Shown: positions 1 to 9,599, counted from the first letter of the stretch. The stretch: 64,000 bases of DNA from Acidimicrobiaceae bacterium (GCA_003166025.1 PMWT01000058.1:1-64000); one strand, 5' to 3'. Notes: generated by a model from the sequence alone, not told the origin. Made by a program: numbers and translations.

Positions 1-2277
1 CTAAGACGAGCGAGCCAAACGCGACGTCAAGGCATGGACGGTGGAGGGATCCAAGCCCAGGCCAGGGAAGCAGCTCAGGCGCTTGAGCGGGAAGTTGCCG
101 ACCAGCGCCAACATTTCTTCGTCAGCCAAAAGCCCCTGGGGCCGGCCCTGCTCGTCGGTACCGAACGCGGCCCGAAGGGCGGCGGCACCCTCGGGGACCG
201 CCAGCCACTCCTCTATGGTGGCGTCTCCGTCGAGGCGCGGCCTCCACTCTGGGGCGGGCAGGTCGACCTCTGTCCGGGCGCGGATGTCGCGCGAGGAGGC
301 GCCGATCGCCAGTTCGAAGCGCCCAGCCTCAAGTACCCAGCCCCGGCGGGCGGCCGACCAGAAGCTAAAGGCGCGCCGGTCCAGCTCGAAGCTCACGTGG
401 GCCGTTTCGCCCGGCGCGAGGGCCACCTTCTGGAAAGCCCGCAGCTCCCACTCGGGCCGGGCGACCGTAGCGGCCACATCATGGACATAGACCTGGACGA
501 CCTCGGCCCCGGCGCGGGGACCAGAGTTCGCTACGGTCACCGTCACGCTTACAGTGAGGTCGTCCTCCGCCTCGCTCCCTCGCACCGAGACGACAAGGTC
601 GCGGCAAGCGAAAGTGGTGTACGAGAGCCCGTGGCCGAACGGGTAGCTCACCTCCCGGTGAGAGGCGTCGTAGCCGCGATAGCCGACGAAGACACCCTCG
701 CCGTAGCGGACATGACCTTCCTCGCCCGGGAAGTTGAGGTGAGATGGGCAGTCCTCCAGGCGTAAAGGGATGGTCTCGGTCAGGTGCCCCGAGGGTGAGG
801 CGTGGCCCCAGAGCAGCTCGGCCACCGCCCTGCCCATGCCCTGGCCGGACAACCAGGTCTCCAGCACGGCCCGAGCGTGGTGGTCCCAGCTGGACAGGCG
901 CACCGCTCCGCCGTTGGCCAGCACCACCACTACCGCCGCGTTTGCCTTGGCCACTGCCGCCAGCATGGCCAGTTGGTTGGCTGGCAGGTCTATATGGCGC
1001 CGGTCGAAGCCCTCGGACTCCTCGGAGGCGGGCAGGCCGAGGAAGGCGACCACGACGGCCGCGCCGGCGGCCAGGCGGGCGGCATCGGCCGCCAACGCTG
1101 GGTCGTCGCTGGTTGGCTCGAGCCCATAGCCGGGGGCGAAGGTGACCTCGGTGCCCGGGGGAGCCAGCCGCCGGAGCTCCTCCACGGGCACGTCTACCCA
1201 CGTGGCGCTGACATGAGAGCTACCTGCCCCCTGGAAGCGCGGCGTACGGGCCAGGTCGCCCACCACTGCCACCGTGCCCCCGGGGGAGAGCGGCAGGATG
1301 CCCCCGTCGTTGCGGAGCAGTACGGCACTTGAAGTCGCCGCCTCCTGGGCCAGTTGATGGTGGGCGGCCAGGTCATAGGCGGCCCGCGGCCCGGGCTCCC
1401 GACGCGCCCGGCCGACCAGGTGGAGCACTCTGGACACCGCCCGGTCCAATATGCCCTCGTCCAGTTCACCAGAGCGCACGGCGGCCACGATGGCGGCGTC
1501 GCTAACCCCGAGGTTGGGTGGCATTTCCAGGTCCAAGCCGGCCTTTAGAGCCTCGACGCGGTCGTCCACCGCTCCCCAGTCGGAGACCACCACTCCGTCA
1601 AAGCCCCACTCTTGACGAAGGACCTCGGTCAATAGCCAGGGGTCCTGGGAGCAGTACGTCCCGTTCAGCTTGTTGTAGGCAGCCATGACCATCCATGGGT
1701 GAGCCCGGCGGACCGCCAGCTCGAAGCCTGCCAAGTAGACCTCGCGCAGGGCCCGTTCGTCCACGTCGGCGCTCACTCGCACGCGCTCGGTCTCTTGGTT
1801 GTTAGCGGCGTAATGCTTCAAGCACGCACCGACTCCCTGGCTCTGGATGCCTTCCACCATGGCCGCGGCCATCTCACCGGAAAGTAGCGGGTCCTCGGAG
1901 AAGTACTCGAAATTGCGCCCGCACAGTGGCGAGCGCTTGATGTTGAGCCCCGGGCCCAGCACCACGCCGACGCCTTCGGCCGCCGCTTCCTGGCCCAGGG
2001 CCTCGCCGACCCGGCGGGCCAGGGCGAGGTCCCAACTCGAAGCCAGGGCCGAGGCGGTGGGCAAGCAGGTGGCAGGGACACCCTCGAGCAGGTCATCAAC
2101 CTTGGCCTGTTTGCGTAAGCCGTTAGGCCCATCGGCCACCATCACCGAGGCGATGCCGGCCCGCTCGATGGCCGCGGTATGCCACAGGTCAGCGCCCAGA
2201 CATAGCGACGCCTTCTCCTCCACTGACAGCAGCGCGAGCACGGCCCCCACGCCCTCCCTGTCGGCCCCGTTCACCAC
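1..2277 (-). CDS. Glycoside hydrolase family 3 beta-glycosidase
   Basis: 758-residue GH3 enzyme expected to release terminal beta-linked sugars, most likely glucose. The N-terminal TIM-barrel-like domain carries VADGPNGLR, KHYAANNQE and the nucleophile motif VVSDWGAV. A second alpha/beta domain (about residues 315-500) and a C-terminal fibronectin-III-like domain (about 590-690) complete the usual three-domain length. There is no signal peptide, so it probably acts in the cytoplasm on imported glycosides. The GTG start overlaps the stop of the upstream oxidoreductase, so it is the last gene of the sugar operon. Substrate linkage cannot be read from sequence. Confidence 0.93.
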   Translation of the reverse strand: MVNGADREGVGAVLALLSVEEKASLCLGADLWHTAAIERAGIASVMVADGPNGLRKQAKVDDLLEGVPATCLPTASALASSWDLALARRVGEALGQEAAAEGVGVVLGPGLNIKRSPLCGRNFEYFSEDPLLSGEMAAAMVEGIQSQGVGACLKHYAANNQETERVRVSADVDERALREVYLAGFELAVRRAHPWMVMAAYNKLNGTYCSQDPWLLTEVLRQEWGFDGVVVSDWGAVDDRVEALKAGLDLEMPPNLGVSDAAIVAAVRSGELDEGILDRAVSRVLHLVGRARREPGPRAAYDLAAHHQLAQEAATSSAVLLRNDGGILPLSPGGTVAVVGDLARTPRFQGAGSSHVSATWVDVPVEELRRLAPPGTEVTFAPGYGLEPTSDDPALAADAARLAAGAAVVVAFLGLPASEESEGFDRRHIDLPANQLAMLAAVAKANAAVVVVLANGGAVRLSSWDHHARAVLETWLSGQGMGRAVAELLWGHASPSGHLTETIPLRLEDCPSHLNFPGEEGHVRYGEGVFVGYRGYDASHREVSYPFGHGLSYTTFACRDLVVSVRGSEAEDDLTVSVTVTVANSGPRAGAEVVQVYVHDVAATVARPEWELRAFQKVALAPGETAHVSFELDRRAFSFWSAARRGWVLEAGRFELAIGASSRDIRARTEVDLPAPEWRPRLDGDATIEEWLAVPEGAAALRAAFGTDEQGRPQGLLADEEMLALVGNFPLKRLSCFPGLGLDPSTVHALTSRLARSS

Positions 2278-3392
2278 TTCGGGTCGGCCGGTACGGTCGC
2301 CGGCCGTTCGACCCGGCTTTCGATGCCAACGCTCTGCCTCGTCTGGCTGGCCGTCTCCACTGCCTGCAGGACCTCAAGCACGTGCAGAGCCAGGGCGGCG
2401 CTGGCCCGATGGGGGGCGCCGTCAAGGGCCCGTACTAGGTCGACCACTCCGGGGCCCCGCATGAACTGCTCGGGGGACCCCGGTTCGGCGCTGGGCGGGA
2501 ACACCGGTGGGAGCGTCGCCCACTCACTGTCATGATGCCCGCGGGTCACGACCGGCCCGTCGTACTTGTTGGGGTCGAACAACCCGAGGGCCCCTTCCTG
2601 CCCATAGATCTCCAAATACGGCAGGTGGTGGTCCCAAACGTCGAAACTGAACATCATGGTGGCAAGTGCCCCGGAGGCGAACTCCAGCGAAGCCACGGCG
2701 TGAGTGGGGACCTCGACCGTTATTTTGTCCACCCGGCGGCCGGGGGCACTGACCGTCCGCACTGGCGCGCCCACCCGGCTGAACCCCGCGACGCTGGCCA
2801 CCGGGCCGAGCAGGTTGACCAGGGCGGTGACGTAGTAAGGACCAAGGTCGAGCACCGGTCCTCCGCCCGGCTTGAACAAGAAGGTCGGGTCGGGGTGCCA
2901 CGTCTCCGCTTTGCTATGAGTGACGAAGCCGACCGCGCCGATCGGCTCGCCGATCACGCCCTTGTCCACGGCGGCCCGCGCCGTTTGGGCCGAGCTGCCG
3001 AGGAAGGTGTCCGGGGCGGAGCCAAGCACGCGCCCGGCGGCGACCGCCGCCTCGATCATCCGACGGCCCTCGGCCACGGTGGCGCCCATGGGCTTTTCCA
3101 CATAGACGTGCTTGCCCGCCTTGAGCGCGGCAAAGCTCACCTCGGCGTGGGCGACGGGCGACGTGATGTTCACGACCACGTCCACCCCGGGGTCGTCGAG
3201 GAGGGCGTCCACGGACGGGTAGGCACTGATCGCGGTGGAGGCGGACAGCTTGTCGGCCGCCTCCTGGTACATGTCCGCGCACCCGAGCGTCTTCAGCAGC
3301 GGGAAGCGGGATATACCCTTTACATAGCGCTCGGAAATGTTGCCGCAGCCGACAATACCGATCCCGGCTGGCGACGAGGAACTGAATGTCAT
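2271..3392 (-). CDS. Gfo/Idh/MocA family NAD(P)-dependent oxidoreductase
   Basis: 373 residues, usual family length. An N-terminal Rossmann fold is shown by GIVGCGNIS near residues 12-20. The family lysine motif YVEKPMGAT follows, then the C-terminal alpha/beta substrate domain. The usual DxxxxH active-site position reads VLDLGPYYV, with Tyr where many members have His. ATG start preceded by a CAGGGAG ribosome site. Members oxidise or reduce sugar or inositol hydroxyls. Next to a DUF1080 protein and a second paralogue it is a candidate glycoside 3-dehydrogenase. The reaction is inference. Confidence 0.88.
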   Translation of the reverse strand: MTFSSSSPAGIGIVGCGNISERYVKGISRFPLLKTLGCADMYQEAADKLSASTAISAYPSVDALLDDPGVDVVVNITSPVAHAEVSFAALKAGKHVYVEKPMGATVAEGRRMIEAAVAAGRVLGSAPDTFLGSSAQTARAAVDKGVIGEPIGAVGFVTHSKAETWHPDPTFLFKPGGGPVLDLGPYYVTALVNLLGPVASVAGFSRVGAPVRTVSAPGRRVDKITVEVPTHAVASLEFASGALATMMFSFDVWDHHLPYLEIYGQEGALGLFDPNKYDGPVVTRGHHDSEWATLPPVFPPSAEPGSPEQFMRGPGVVDLVRALDGAPHRASAALALHVLEVLQAVETASQTRQSVGIESRVERPATVPADPKW

Positions 3393-3427
3393 CGTTTACT
3401 CCCTGCGTGGCTTGGACGTGTCAGGGC

Positions 3428-4327
3428 TCAGGCCTGGGGGAACTCCACAAAGGCGAAGCTCTGTCCATCGGGTGCCCAACTATTGACGTTCATCGTGCCC
3501 TGGCCCCCAAAGACGGACAGGAGTGTCTCTACTGGCCCGCCCGCCGGCCCGATCAAGCGGATCTCGACCGGACGATTGGGAGGGTGACCGACCGTCCCCG
3601 GCTCGTAGCTGACATAGACAACGCGGTCGCCGGCGGGGGAGATGTGGGGGAACCAATTGACCCGTTCGTCGAAGGTGAGCTGGGTCATGTCCGACCCGTC
3701 GGCCCTCATCCGGAAAAGTTGGGCATGTCCAGCCGTCGACGAAGCCCTCTCCGAATTGAAATAGATCCAGGTGCCATCGGGGCTGTACTCGGGGCCGTCG
3801 TGGGGCTTGTCCGAACGGGTGATCTGGACATCCGGGCCGCCGGCAACCGGGACCGTGAAGATATTGAGCGAACCGAACGCGTTGCCGTCCACCTCCTCGG
3901 CACCGATGTACGCCAATGTCCGGCCGTCTGGAGATATGCCGTGCAGGAAATGGATGAACGGGCGGTCATGGCTGTTCGAGACACGCCGCGGCGTCCCGCC
4001 GGTCACCGGCACCTCGTAGAGGTGACCGTCGTTGGCCGAGATGTAGACAAAATCACCACCGGGGGCCAAGACGTGGTCATTGTTGGCGTTGCGCACTTCC
4101 CCGGCGTCGATAAGGGCGGGGGCACCACCGTCACGGGCGTCGATGCGGTACAAAAGCCCGTCCTGGTTGTAGATCAGCGAGGCACCGTCGGGTGTCCAAT
4201 TAGGGGCCTCGATGACGCTGTCGGCGGTCTCGTAAATGACGCGTTTATTGCTAGCTGCGAGGTCGAACGTACATAGGCGGGACGTCTGCCCGCTTTCGAG
4301 CTGGCGCCAGGTGTTAGGTAGAGGCAT
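3428..4327 (-). CDS. TolB-like beta-propeller protein
   Basis: 299 residues made of repeated WD40/PD40-like blades, for example WTPDGASLIY, ISPDGRTLAYI, YSPDGTWIYFNSE and ISPAGDRVVYVS. This is a TolB/oligogalacturonate-lyase-type propeller. No signal peptide or membrane segment is visible, so it is probably cytoplasmic and not a Tol-Pal component. ATG start with AAAGGAG upstream. It lies between the two oxidoreductase genes of the sugar operon. Propellers of this type include sugar-acid lyases and binding proteins; neither function is shown here. Confidence 0.78.
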   Translation of the reverse strand: MPLPNTWRQLESGQTSRLCTFDLAASNKRVIYETADSVIEAPNWTPDGASLIYNQDGLLYRIDARDGGAPALIDAGEVRNANNDHVLAPGGDFVYISANDGHLYEVPVTGGTPRRVSNSHDRPFIHFLHGISPDGRTLAYIGAEEVDGNAFGSLNIFTVPVAGGPDVQITRSDKPHDGPEYSPDGTWIYFNSERASSTAGHAQLFRMRADGSDMTQLTFDERVNWFPHISPAGDRVVYVSYEPGTVGHPPNRPVEIRLIGPAGGPVETLLSVFGGQGTMNVNSWAPDGQSFAFVEFPQA

Positions 4328-4436
4328 GGATCTAGGTCTCCTTTGCTCGGAACGAAAGAACGGTCACCTACGAGGTGGCGGTGCCGGCGGGCTAGTCGGA
4401 CGGGTCATTTTGGTATTCGTGCCCGTCCGGCGCCAC

Positions 4437-5465
4437 CTACCTCGCCCCGATTTGTCGTCGAGCCTCGTCAATGGTAGCAATTATCTGGACTGTCTCGTCA
4501 TGCCCCTGTAGGGGCGATTCAACCCTCCCGTCACCGACGAAGCTCGCAAACGCCTTAGCTTCGTGGTGCAAACCGAGGAGGACATCGCCTGTGGTCTCCT
4601 GTTCCCACCGAAGTACCTCCCCGCCACCGGGCCAGCCCCCTCCTCGCTTAAGGACAACGCTAGGCGCCGATATGAACGGCGGCCCCAGTTCGACACAGCC
4701 GTCCGGTCCGGAGATCGTAGCGTGGACGGGCGTCGCGGCGCGTGTCCACGTTGAGGCGATCCCGGTCGCGCTGCCGTGGCGTGTTACCACAACCGCCTGG
4801 TCCTCGACGCCGCTTGGTGCCAGCGTCCCGGTAGAAAAAATCGCCGAAGGGGCCCCAATGACGGCCGATACGAACGAGATCGGGTAGATCCCAGCGTCGA
4901 GCAGAGCGCCACCTGCCAAAGCAGGGTCGTAAATCCGGCTCTTCGGGTCGAAGGGCAGCATGAAGCCGAAATCCGCGGACACCTCGGCAACTTGGCCGAC
5001 CTCACCTGATTCAAGTACCTGGCGAAGCACATCGAACCCCGGCAGATAACGAGTCCACATGGCTTCCATGGCCAGGACTCCCATGCCTCGTGCGCTATCG
5101 ACAACTGCCCGGGCCTCCTCGGCCGACGTGGCGAAAGGCTTCTCCACGAGCACATGCTTGCCGGCCGCGATCGCCAAAAGGGCAAGCCGGGCATGCTCGT
5201 GATGTGGGGTGGCAACGTAGACGGCATCAACCTGGGGGTCCATAAGGAGGTGGTCGTAAGCTCCGTACGAGTTCGGCATGTCGAACTTGTCCGCAAATGA
5301 CTTTGCCCGAGGTTCGGAACGGGACGCGACCGCTACCGGCCGCTGGCGAGTGCACTTGAGGAGAGCGGTGACGAACCGAGTGGCAATCCACCCCGGCCCC
5401 AGGACTCCCCAACCTAGTGACGGGCCCTCAGGAAAGGGCCGCGGGCTCGGAAGGCTGTCGGTCAC
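4437..5465 (-). CDS. Gfo/Idh/MocA family oxidoreductase (dihydrodiol-dehydrogenase-like)
   Basis: 342 residues. Rossmann motif GVLGPGWIA at about 20-28, VATPHHEHA, the lysine motif VLVEKPFATS, and a conserved MEAMWTRYLP stretch typical of the dimeric dihydrodiol/xylose-dehydrogenase branch. The active-site segment is GALLDAGIYPI. GTG start with GGAGGT upstream. It clearly belongs to a different branch from the paralogue at 2271-3392, so the two probably act on different steps, for instance oxidation of the glycoside and reduction of the released keto-sugar. That division of labour is inference. Confidence 0.88.
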   Translation of the reverse strand: MTDSLPSPRPFPEGPSLGWGVLGPGWIATRFVTALLKCTRQRPVAVASRSEPRAKSFADKFDMPNSYGAYDHLLMDPQVDAVYVATPHHEHARLALLAIAAGKHVLVEKPFATSAEEARAVVDSARGMGVLAMEAMWTRYLPGFDVLRQVLESGEVGQVAEVSADFGFMLPFDPKSRIYDPALAGGALLDAGIYPISFVSAVIGAPSAIFSTGTLAPSGVEDQAVVVTRHGSATGIASTWTRAATPVHATISGPDGCVELGPPFISAPSVVLKRGGGWPGGGEVLRWEQETTGDVLLGLHHEAKAFASFVGDGRVESPLQGHDETVQIIATIDEARRQIGAR

Positions 5466-5495
5466 ACGGTACCTCCAACATATTCGGCTTGCACC

Positions 5496-6338
5496 TTAGA
5501 GCTCCTTGATGCGGACATGACGCCACCGGCACCGGGCGCTGGGTGCCCAGCGGTCCCGCCCGAGAAGGGCGTCGTTGTCGTGGACCTCGAACGCGATGTG
5601 CCCTCGGTCGCCGAGCACTCCCAGCACCGCCTCGGGATCGTAGTGGGGAGCCTGAAGCCTCGCCAGGTCGATTTCCGCCACCAGAAGATCGTTGACCCAA
5701 ACGGTGGTAAGCGCCGGCGCGCCGACGCAGCGGATCCGGAAATCGTTCCAGTCGCCCCACCGCCATGCAGCCAGGAAGTCCTCGGCTCGGGCGCTTTTCG
5801 TTAGCATCGCCCGCTTTTCGGGGGTGAAAGGCTCGACACTCGTGGCGGGGTCGTCCAGTTGCAGGCCGATGGGCGTCCCGTCAGGGGCCCGGCGAGCGTC
5901 CAGCGCGAACGGGACGGCGTGGAAGCCCCCGATCCCGTTTCCGTAGAACCCGCCTATGGAACCTGACTGGCGGTGGTCGATGAGTACCTGAAGTCCCTCC
6001 CAGGAATCGCGCCGACGCCGCACCATGATGCCGGTGTCCGCCGGCCAGTCCGGGTTGGCCTCGAGCCGCAGCTCGAAGTCGCCGTAGCCGCGGTCGGAGA
6101 TCAGGTACCCGCCGTACCCTGATCCCTCGGGCTGTTGTCGGCCGACGATGGCCCCGTCCTCGACGCTCCAAGCAGCAGGATGGGCATCCGCTTGGGAGTT
6201 ATAGTCGCGTGGGAAGTCGGTGTTTACGTCGAGCACGCCAGGACCACCGGGGTACAGCTGTCCGTAGTGGCGCGGGATCGCGCTCCACCCGGTAAGGCTC
6301 ACCCCGTCAAACAGGGGCTCAAATCCAGGCTCGTTCAC
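5496..6338 (-). CDS. DUF1080 family protein (3-keto-glycoside hydrolase type)
   Basis: 280 residues from the GTG at 6338, chosen over an upstream start because GAGGAG sits just before it and the family begins near FEPLFDGVSLTGW. Motifs include the YGDFELRLEANPDWPADTG core, GIMVRRR and the C-terminal GHIAFEVHD of the concanavalin-like DUF1080 fold. Characterised relatives cleave or eliminate 3-keto-disaccharides and 3-keto-glycosides. No signal peptide or lipobox is visible, unlike many secreted Bacteroidetes versions. It sits directly downstream of the sugar permeases and beside the Gfo/Idh/MocA genes, which supports a keto-glycoside pathway. Confidence 0.85.
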   Translation of the reverse strand: MNEPGFEPLFDGVSLTGWSAIPRHYGQLYPGGPGVLDVNTDFPRDYNSQADAHPAAWSVEDGAIVGRQQPEGSGYGGYLISDRGYGDFELRLEANPDWPADTGIMVRRRRDSWEGLQVLIDHRQSGSIGGFYGNGIGGFHAVPFALDARRAPDGTPIGLQLDDPATSVEPFTPEKRAMLTKSARAEDFLAAWRWGDWNDFRIRCVGAPALTTVWVNDLLVAEIDLARLQAPHYDPEAVLGVLGDRGHIAFEVHDNDALLGRDRWAPSARCRWRHVRIKEL

Positions 6339-6399
6339 TTCTGCTCCTCGTTTCTTGTGCGCCGGGCACGCGACGGGACAGGCTCGTCGCCTTCCGGGT

Positions 6400-7185
6400 T
6401 CATTTGAGCGCCCCTGCGGCCAGGCCACGCTCGAATAGTCGCTGAAGACCGATGTAGACGATCACTTCTGGGATCGCCGTCAGGACCGCGGCGGCGAACA
6501 CCTTCGTCAGGTCGTCGTTGTATTCACCGATGAAGAACTGGGGCACGAGCGTTATGGTTTGCAGGTTCGGGCTCTGCAGGAACACAAGTGGCAGAAGATA
6601 GTCGTTCCATGCGTTAATGAGGGTCAGTACTGCGATGGCAGCGGCGATCGGACGCGTGAGCGGGAGTATGATGGAGCGGAACGTGCGCCAAAGGCTCGCC
6701 CCGTCCACTCGGGCTGCTTCGATGAGACCATCCGGTATCCCGTTCATGAAATTTCTCGCCAGGAGCGTCGTGAAGGGGATCTGCAGGGCTGCTAGTGGCA
6801 GGATGACGGCCAGCAGCGTGTTGTATATATGCAACTTAATCGCGGTTGAGAACAGCGGGGTCAGCAGTACGACCTCGGGAAGGGTCAGCACTACAAGCAG
6901 GGCCCAGAAGTAGAGCTCCTTGCGGCGGATGTTCAGTTTCGAGAAACCAAAAGCCGCCAGCAGTGTGCATACGAGGACGATGGCGATCACCGAAAGGGCA
7001 ATGATCGCGCTATTGCGGAAGAACGTTGGGAGGTCGCCAAGCGCCAGCACCACGCGATAGTTGTGCCAACCGGTGCCCGCGAAGGAACCCTGGACCATAG
7101 CGATCAGGGGGAGCAGGAACGGGACCGCCAGGATGGTGAGGATAAGCTGAAGGACCACTTTCTGCCATTTGCGAGATTCGAACAT
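6400..7185 (-). CDS. Carbohydrate ABC transporter permease (MalG type)
   Basis: 261 residues with about six hydrophobic segments and the binding-protein-dependent EAA loop EAARVDGASLWRTF near residue 155, which docks the ATPase. N-terminal segment VVLQLILTILAVPFLL. Starts four bases after the end of the MalF-type gene, so the two form the inner-membrane channel together. No ATPase gene lies in the operon; actinobacterial sugar importers often share one MsiK-type ATPase encoded elsewhere. Confidence 0.93.
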   Translation of the reverse strand: MFESRKWQKVVLQLILTILAVPFLLPLIAMVQGSFAGTGWHNYRVVLALGDLPTFFRNSAIIALSVIAIVLVCTLLAAFGFSKLNIRRKELYFWALLVVLTLPEVVLLTPLFSTAIKLHIYNTLLAVILPLAALQIPFTTLLARNFMNGIPDGLIEAARVDGASLWRTFRSIILPLTRPIAAAIAVLTLINAWNDYLLPLVFLQSPNLQTITLVPQFFIGEYNDDLTKVFAAAVLTAIPEVIVYIGLQRLFERGLAAGALK

Positions 7186-7189
7186 TCTC

Positions 7190-8116
7190 TTACTCCGATC
7201 TATGGCGGAGGCGGAAACCTACGGTCAGCACCATAGCCACGCCCACGGCTAGGACCAGGAGCACGATCGAGAGCGCGGCGCCGTAACCAACTTGGGCTTG
7301 GGGGATGCTGACCCGGTAGATAAACGTTCCTAGGAACTCCGTTCCAAAGTCTGGGCCACCAGAGGTCACAAGGTACGGGATATCGAATAACTTAAGCGAC
7401 GCTATGGCGGTCAGCACGGAGAGCGCGGCTGTCGTCCCCCGGACGCTTGGCCAGATGATGTTGCGGAACATACGAATGGCCCCTGCCCCGTCAAGGCGGG
7501 CGGCTTCGATAATTTCACCGTCGATCTGGCCCATTGCCGCGAAATAGAGGATGAAGGAGACGCCCGTAGACTGCCAGATGCCGATGGCGATAATAACGCC
7601 CAGAGCGGTCCCGGGCTGCGCGAGCCACGAGCGTTGCAGAAATCCTAGCCCGAAAAAGCGCAGCGCCTCATTGAATTGGCCAGCAGGCGCGAAAACCGAG
7701 CGGAACACCGGCGCCATCGTTGCCGGGGCCAGGACTACAGGAAGGAAGATGATCACCTTGTAGAGCGCGCCCATCCACACCTTGGAGTGCAGCAGGGCGG
7801 CGAACACCATACCGAGCAGGACTTCCATAACCAGCACTATTACGAAATACAGCAGCGTGTGCCGGAGGGTCCCCCAGAAGACCGGGTCCGCCCAGAGTTG
7901 GCGGAAGTTCCCGAACCCGGCCGACTGATGGGTGGGGCTCACCCCGTCCCAGTTCCAAGTTGAGATGAGACCCGTGTACCCGATGCAGTAGTAGATGAGG
8001 CCCACCGACACGATAAGCGCCGGGGCAATCCAGAGAAGGCCTGACGACTTCGACTGGCCTACGCCTTTGCGCCTTGCTCGGGCTCTGCGCTGGGCCTGAC
8101 TGGTCCGCTCTAGCAT
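7190..8116 (-). CDS. Carbohydrate ABC transporter permease (MalF type)
   Basis: 308 residues with six predicted membrane segments and the EAA loop EAARLDGAGAIRMFRNI near residues 205-220. Partner of the MalG-type permease immediately downstream. The only usable in-frame start is the ATG at 8116, because the next upstream codons reach a TAG. That ATG lies inside the 3' arm of a perfect 19-bp hairpin, and I see no ribosome-binding site. Translation may therefore be limited relative to the binding-protein gene before it. Confidence 0.92.
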   Translation of the reverse strand: MLERTSQAQRRARARRKGVGQSKSSGLLWIAPALIVSVGLIYYCIGYTGLISTWNWDGVSPTHQSAGFGNFRQLWADPVFWGTLRHTLLYFVIVLVMEVLLGMVFAALLHSKVWMGALYKVIIFLPVVLAPATMAPVFRSVFAPAGQFNEALRFFGLGFLQRSWLAQPGTALGVIIAIGIWQSTGVSFILYFAAMGQIDGEIIEAARLDGAGAIRMFRNIIWPSVRGTTAALSVLTAIASLKLFDIPYLVTSGGPDFGTEFLGTFIYRVSIPQAQVGYGAALSIVLLVLAVGVAMVLTVGFRLRHRSE

Positions 8117-8142
8117 GGGCCAAGGCCCATGCTAGAGCGGAC
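8103..8142 (-). promoter_or_regulatory. Perfect 19-bp inverted repeat over the MalF start codon
   Basis: Bases 8103-8121 are exactly complementary to 8124-8142 with only two bases (AA) between them. In the mRNA, read on the minus strand, this makes a long perfect stem in the gap after the solute-binding-protein gene. The permease ATG (8116-8114) lies within the 3' arm. Hairpins after binding-protein genes are known to stabilise the upstream message and reduce downstream expression; covering the start codon is an additional, unusual feature. There is no U-run, so it does not look like a simple terminator. Confidence 0.85.
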
Positions 8143-8216
8143 GCTTAGCCGTGCAGCAGCCATGTGTATTGGTTCGGGCTGCAAACTATCGCTCCGTATT
8201 GCCTTAGATGGCCCGG

Positions 8217-9599
8217 CTACTTCACGTACGGGCTCGTCGCTTGCGTTTGCTGCAGAGTGGCTGCAGCCTGCGCCGGCGTGGCCTGCCCATCGATGACGCT
8301 CTGGTCCGCAGTTATGATCGCTGTATCCATAACCGAGGTAATCTGTGCATTCCTGGTCTCCGTGACCTGGTTCACCAGCGCCGCCAGCTTGTAGAGGTCT
8401 GGTGCTTGGAGGCTGGGGACGACCAGCGGGAGTGCGGAGAAATCGGGCGAGAGCGTAGTCAGTACCGGGTACTCGTCGAAGTTGTCCGCAACCCTTAGCT
8501 GACCGGCTTTGGTCGACGACAACCAAAGGGCAAACGTTGTGGCCGCGCTCTTAACCTTCGAGTTAGTGCTTACCGCGAAGCCATAGTCGGGGTCCCCGAA
8601 CAGCGCCACAGAATGGCCACCCACGTTGGGGAAGGGGATCGGGACAAAGGTGGGCAGTTTCGCGCTGGCGGAAGCGCCAGCCCCTTCGACGTTCGCCCGC
8701 AGATAGGACACCTCGGTGTTCTGCTGGTACCAGGTCCCCATTTGGACCATGGGAACTTTACCGGCAAGGAAGGCGTTGTTGACGTCCGGGTACTGCTCAA
8801 AGCCGTCAGCGCCGGGATCCAGGATGCCGTCCGTGCTCAGCTCCTTGAACAGAGCCAGCCCCTTAACCATGGCCGGGTTCGTCCATTTGATCGTGCCCGA
8901 CAGGGCCTCATTGAAGGCCCCCGGGTCAACGCTGTTCACTATTGAGTGGATCGTGTCGACGTCAAACCCAGGCGAACCTACGCCCTCCCGGAAGCAACTA
9001 CCCACACCGTTGGCGCGGAAGGTCTTGCATACGCTCACCCACTGGGCGAGAGTGGTCGGCGGCGTCAGCTTGTACTTGTTGAACAGGCCCAGGTTGATCC
9101 ACATGAACCCCGCGGCCACCCGGCCGACCGGCACGACCCTAAGTTGCCCGTCCAGGCTGAAGTCTGCTATCCCGGGCGCGTACATCCCCTTCGCCCAATT
9201 CATACCGCGCAGCTTTTCCATGGCGGGAGTGAGGTTGACGGCGTAGGGGACAAACTCGGAGAAGGCCCCGACTTGGCCGCCGGTGGCTACGTCAAACACG
9301 TCTGGTCCGACCCCGGAGAGGAGCGCGGGCCGCAGAGCGGCGGTGTAATTGGCGTCCGGGAAGTTCTTGTAAACGACCTTGATGTTGGGGTATACCTTAT
9401 TGAAGGCTGCGATATCGAGCGCGGCGAGACCGGTTACGGGCGTCCACCCCCACCAGTTAACTGTGGGGGTACTAGAGGCGGATGCATCAACGACGGACGA
9501 GGACACGCCACACCAACCGACGACGGTCGTGGCGATGCCAACCATCAATATGGATGCGCGACGGCTTGCCAGCCGTTTCTTCGACAGTGTACGAACCAT
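8217..9599 (-). CDS. Extracellular sugar-binding protein (ABC, family 1)
   Basis: 460 residues from the ATG at 9599, chosen because AGAAAGGG precedes it and an N-terminal basic region plus hydrophobic segment follow (MVRTLSKKRLASRR then ILMVGIATTVVGW). The signal peptide is probably cut near DASAS-S. The mature protein begins with VNWWGWTPV and has the family-1 layout with DVFDVATGG and an aromatic-rich binding cleft. The Cys in the signal region is not in a good lipobox. Captures the operon's sugar substrate and delivers it to the two permeases encoded downstream. Confidence 0.92.
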   Translation of the reverse strand: MVRTLSKKRLASRRASILMVGIATTVVGWCGVSSSVVDASASSTPTVNWWGWTPVTGLAALDIAAFNKVYPNIKVVYKNFPDANYTAALRPALLSGVGPDVFDVATGGQVGAFSEFVPYAVNLTPAMEKLRGMNWAKGMYAPGIADFSLDGQLRVVPVGRVAAGFMWINLGLFNKYKLTPPTTLAQWVSVCKTFRANGVGSCFREGVGSPGFDVDTIHSIVNSVDPGAFNEALSGTIKWTNPAMVKGLALFKELSTDGILDPGADGFEQYPDVNNAFLAGKVPMVQMGTWYQQNTEVSYLRANVEGAGASASAKLPTFVPIPFPNVGGHSVALFGDPDYGFAVSTNSKVKSAATTFALWLSSTKAGQLRVADNFDEYPVLTTLSPDFSALPLVVPSLQAPDLYKLAALVNQVTETRNAQITSVMDTAIITADQSVIDGQATPAQAAATLQQTQATSPYVK

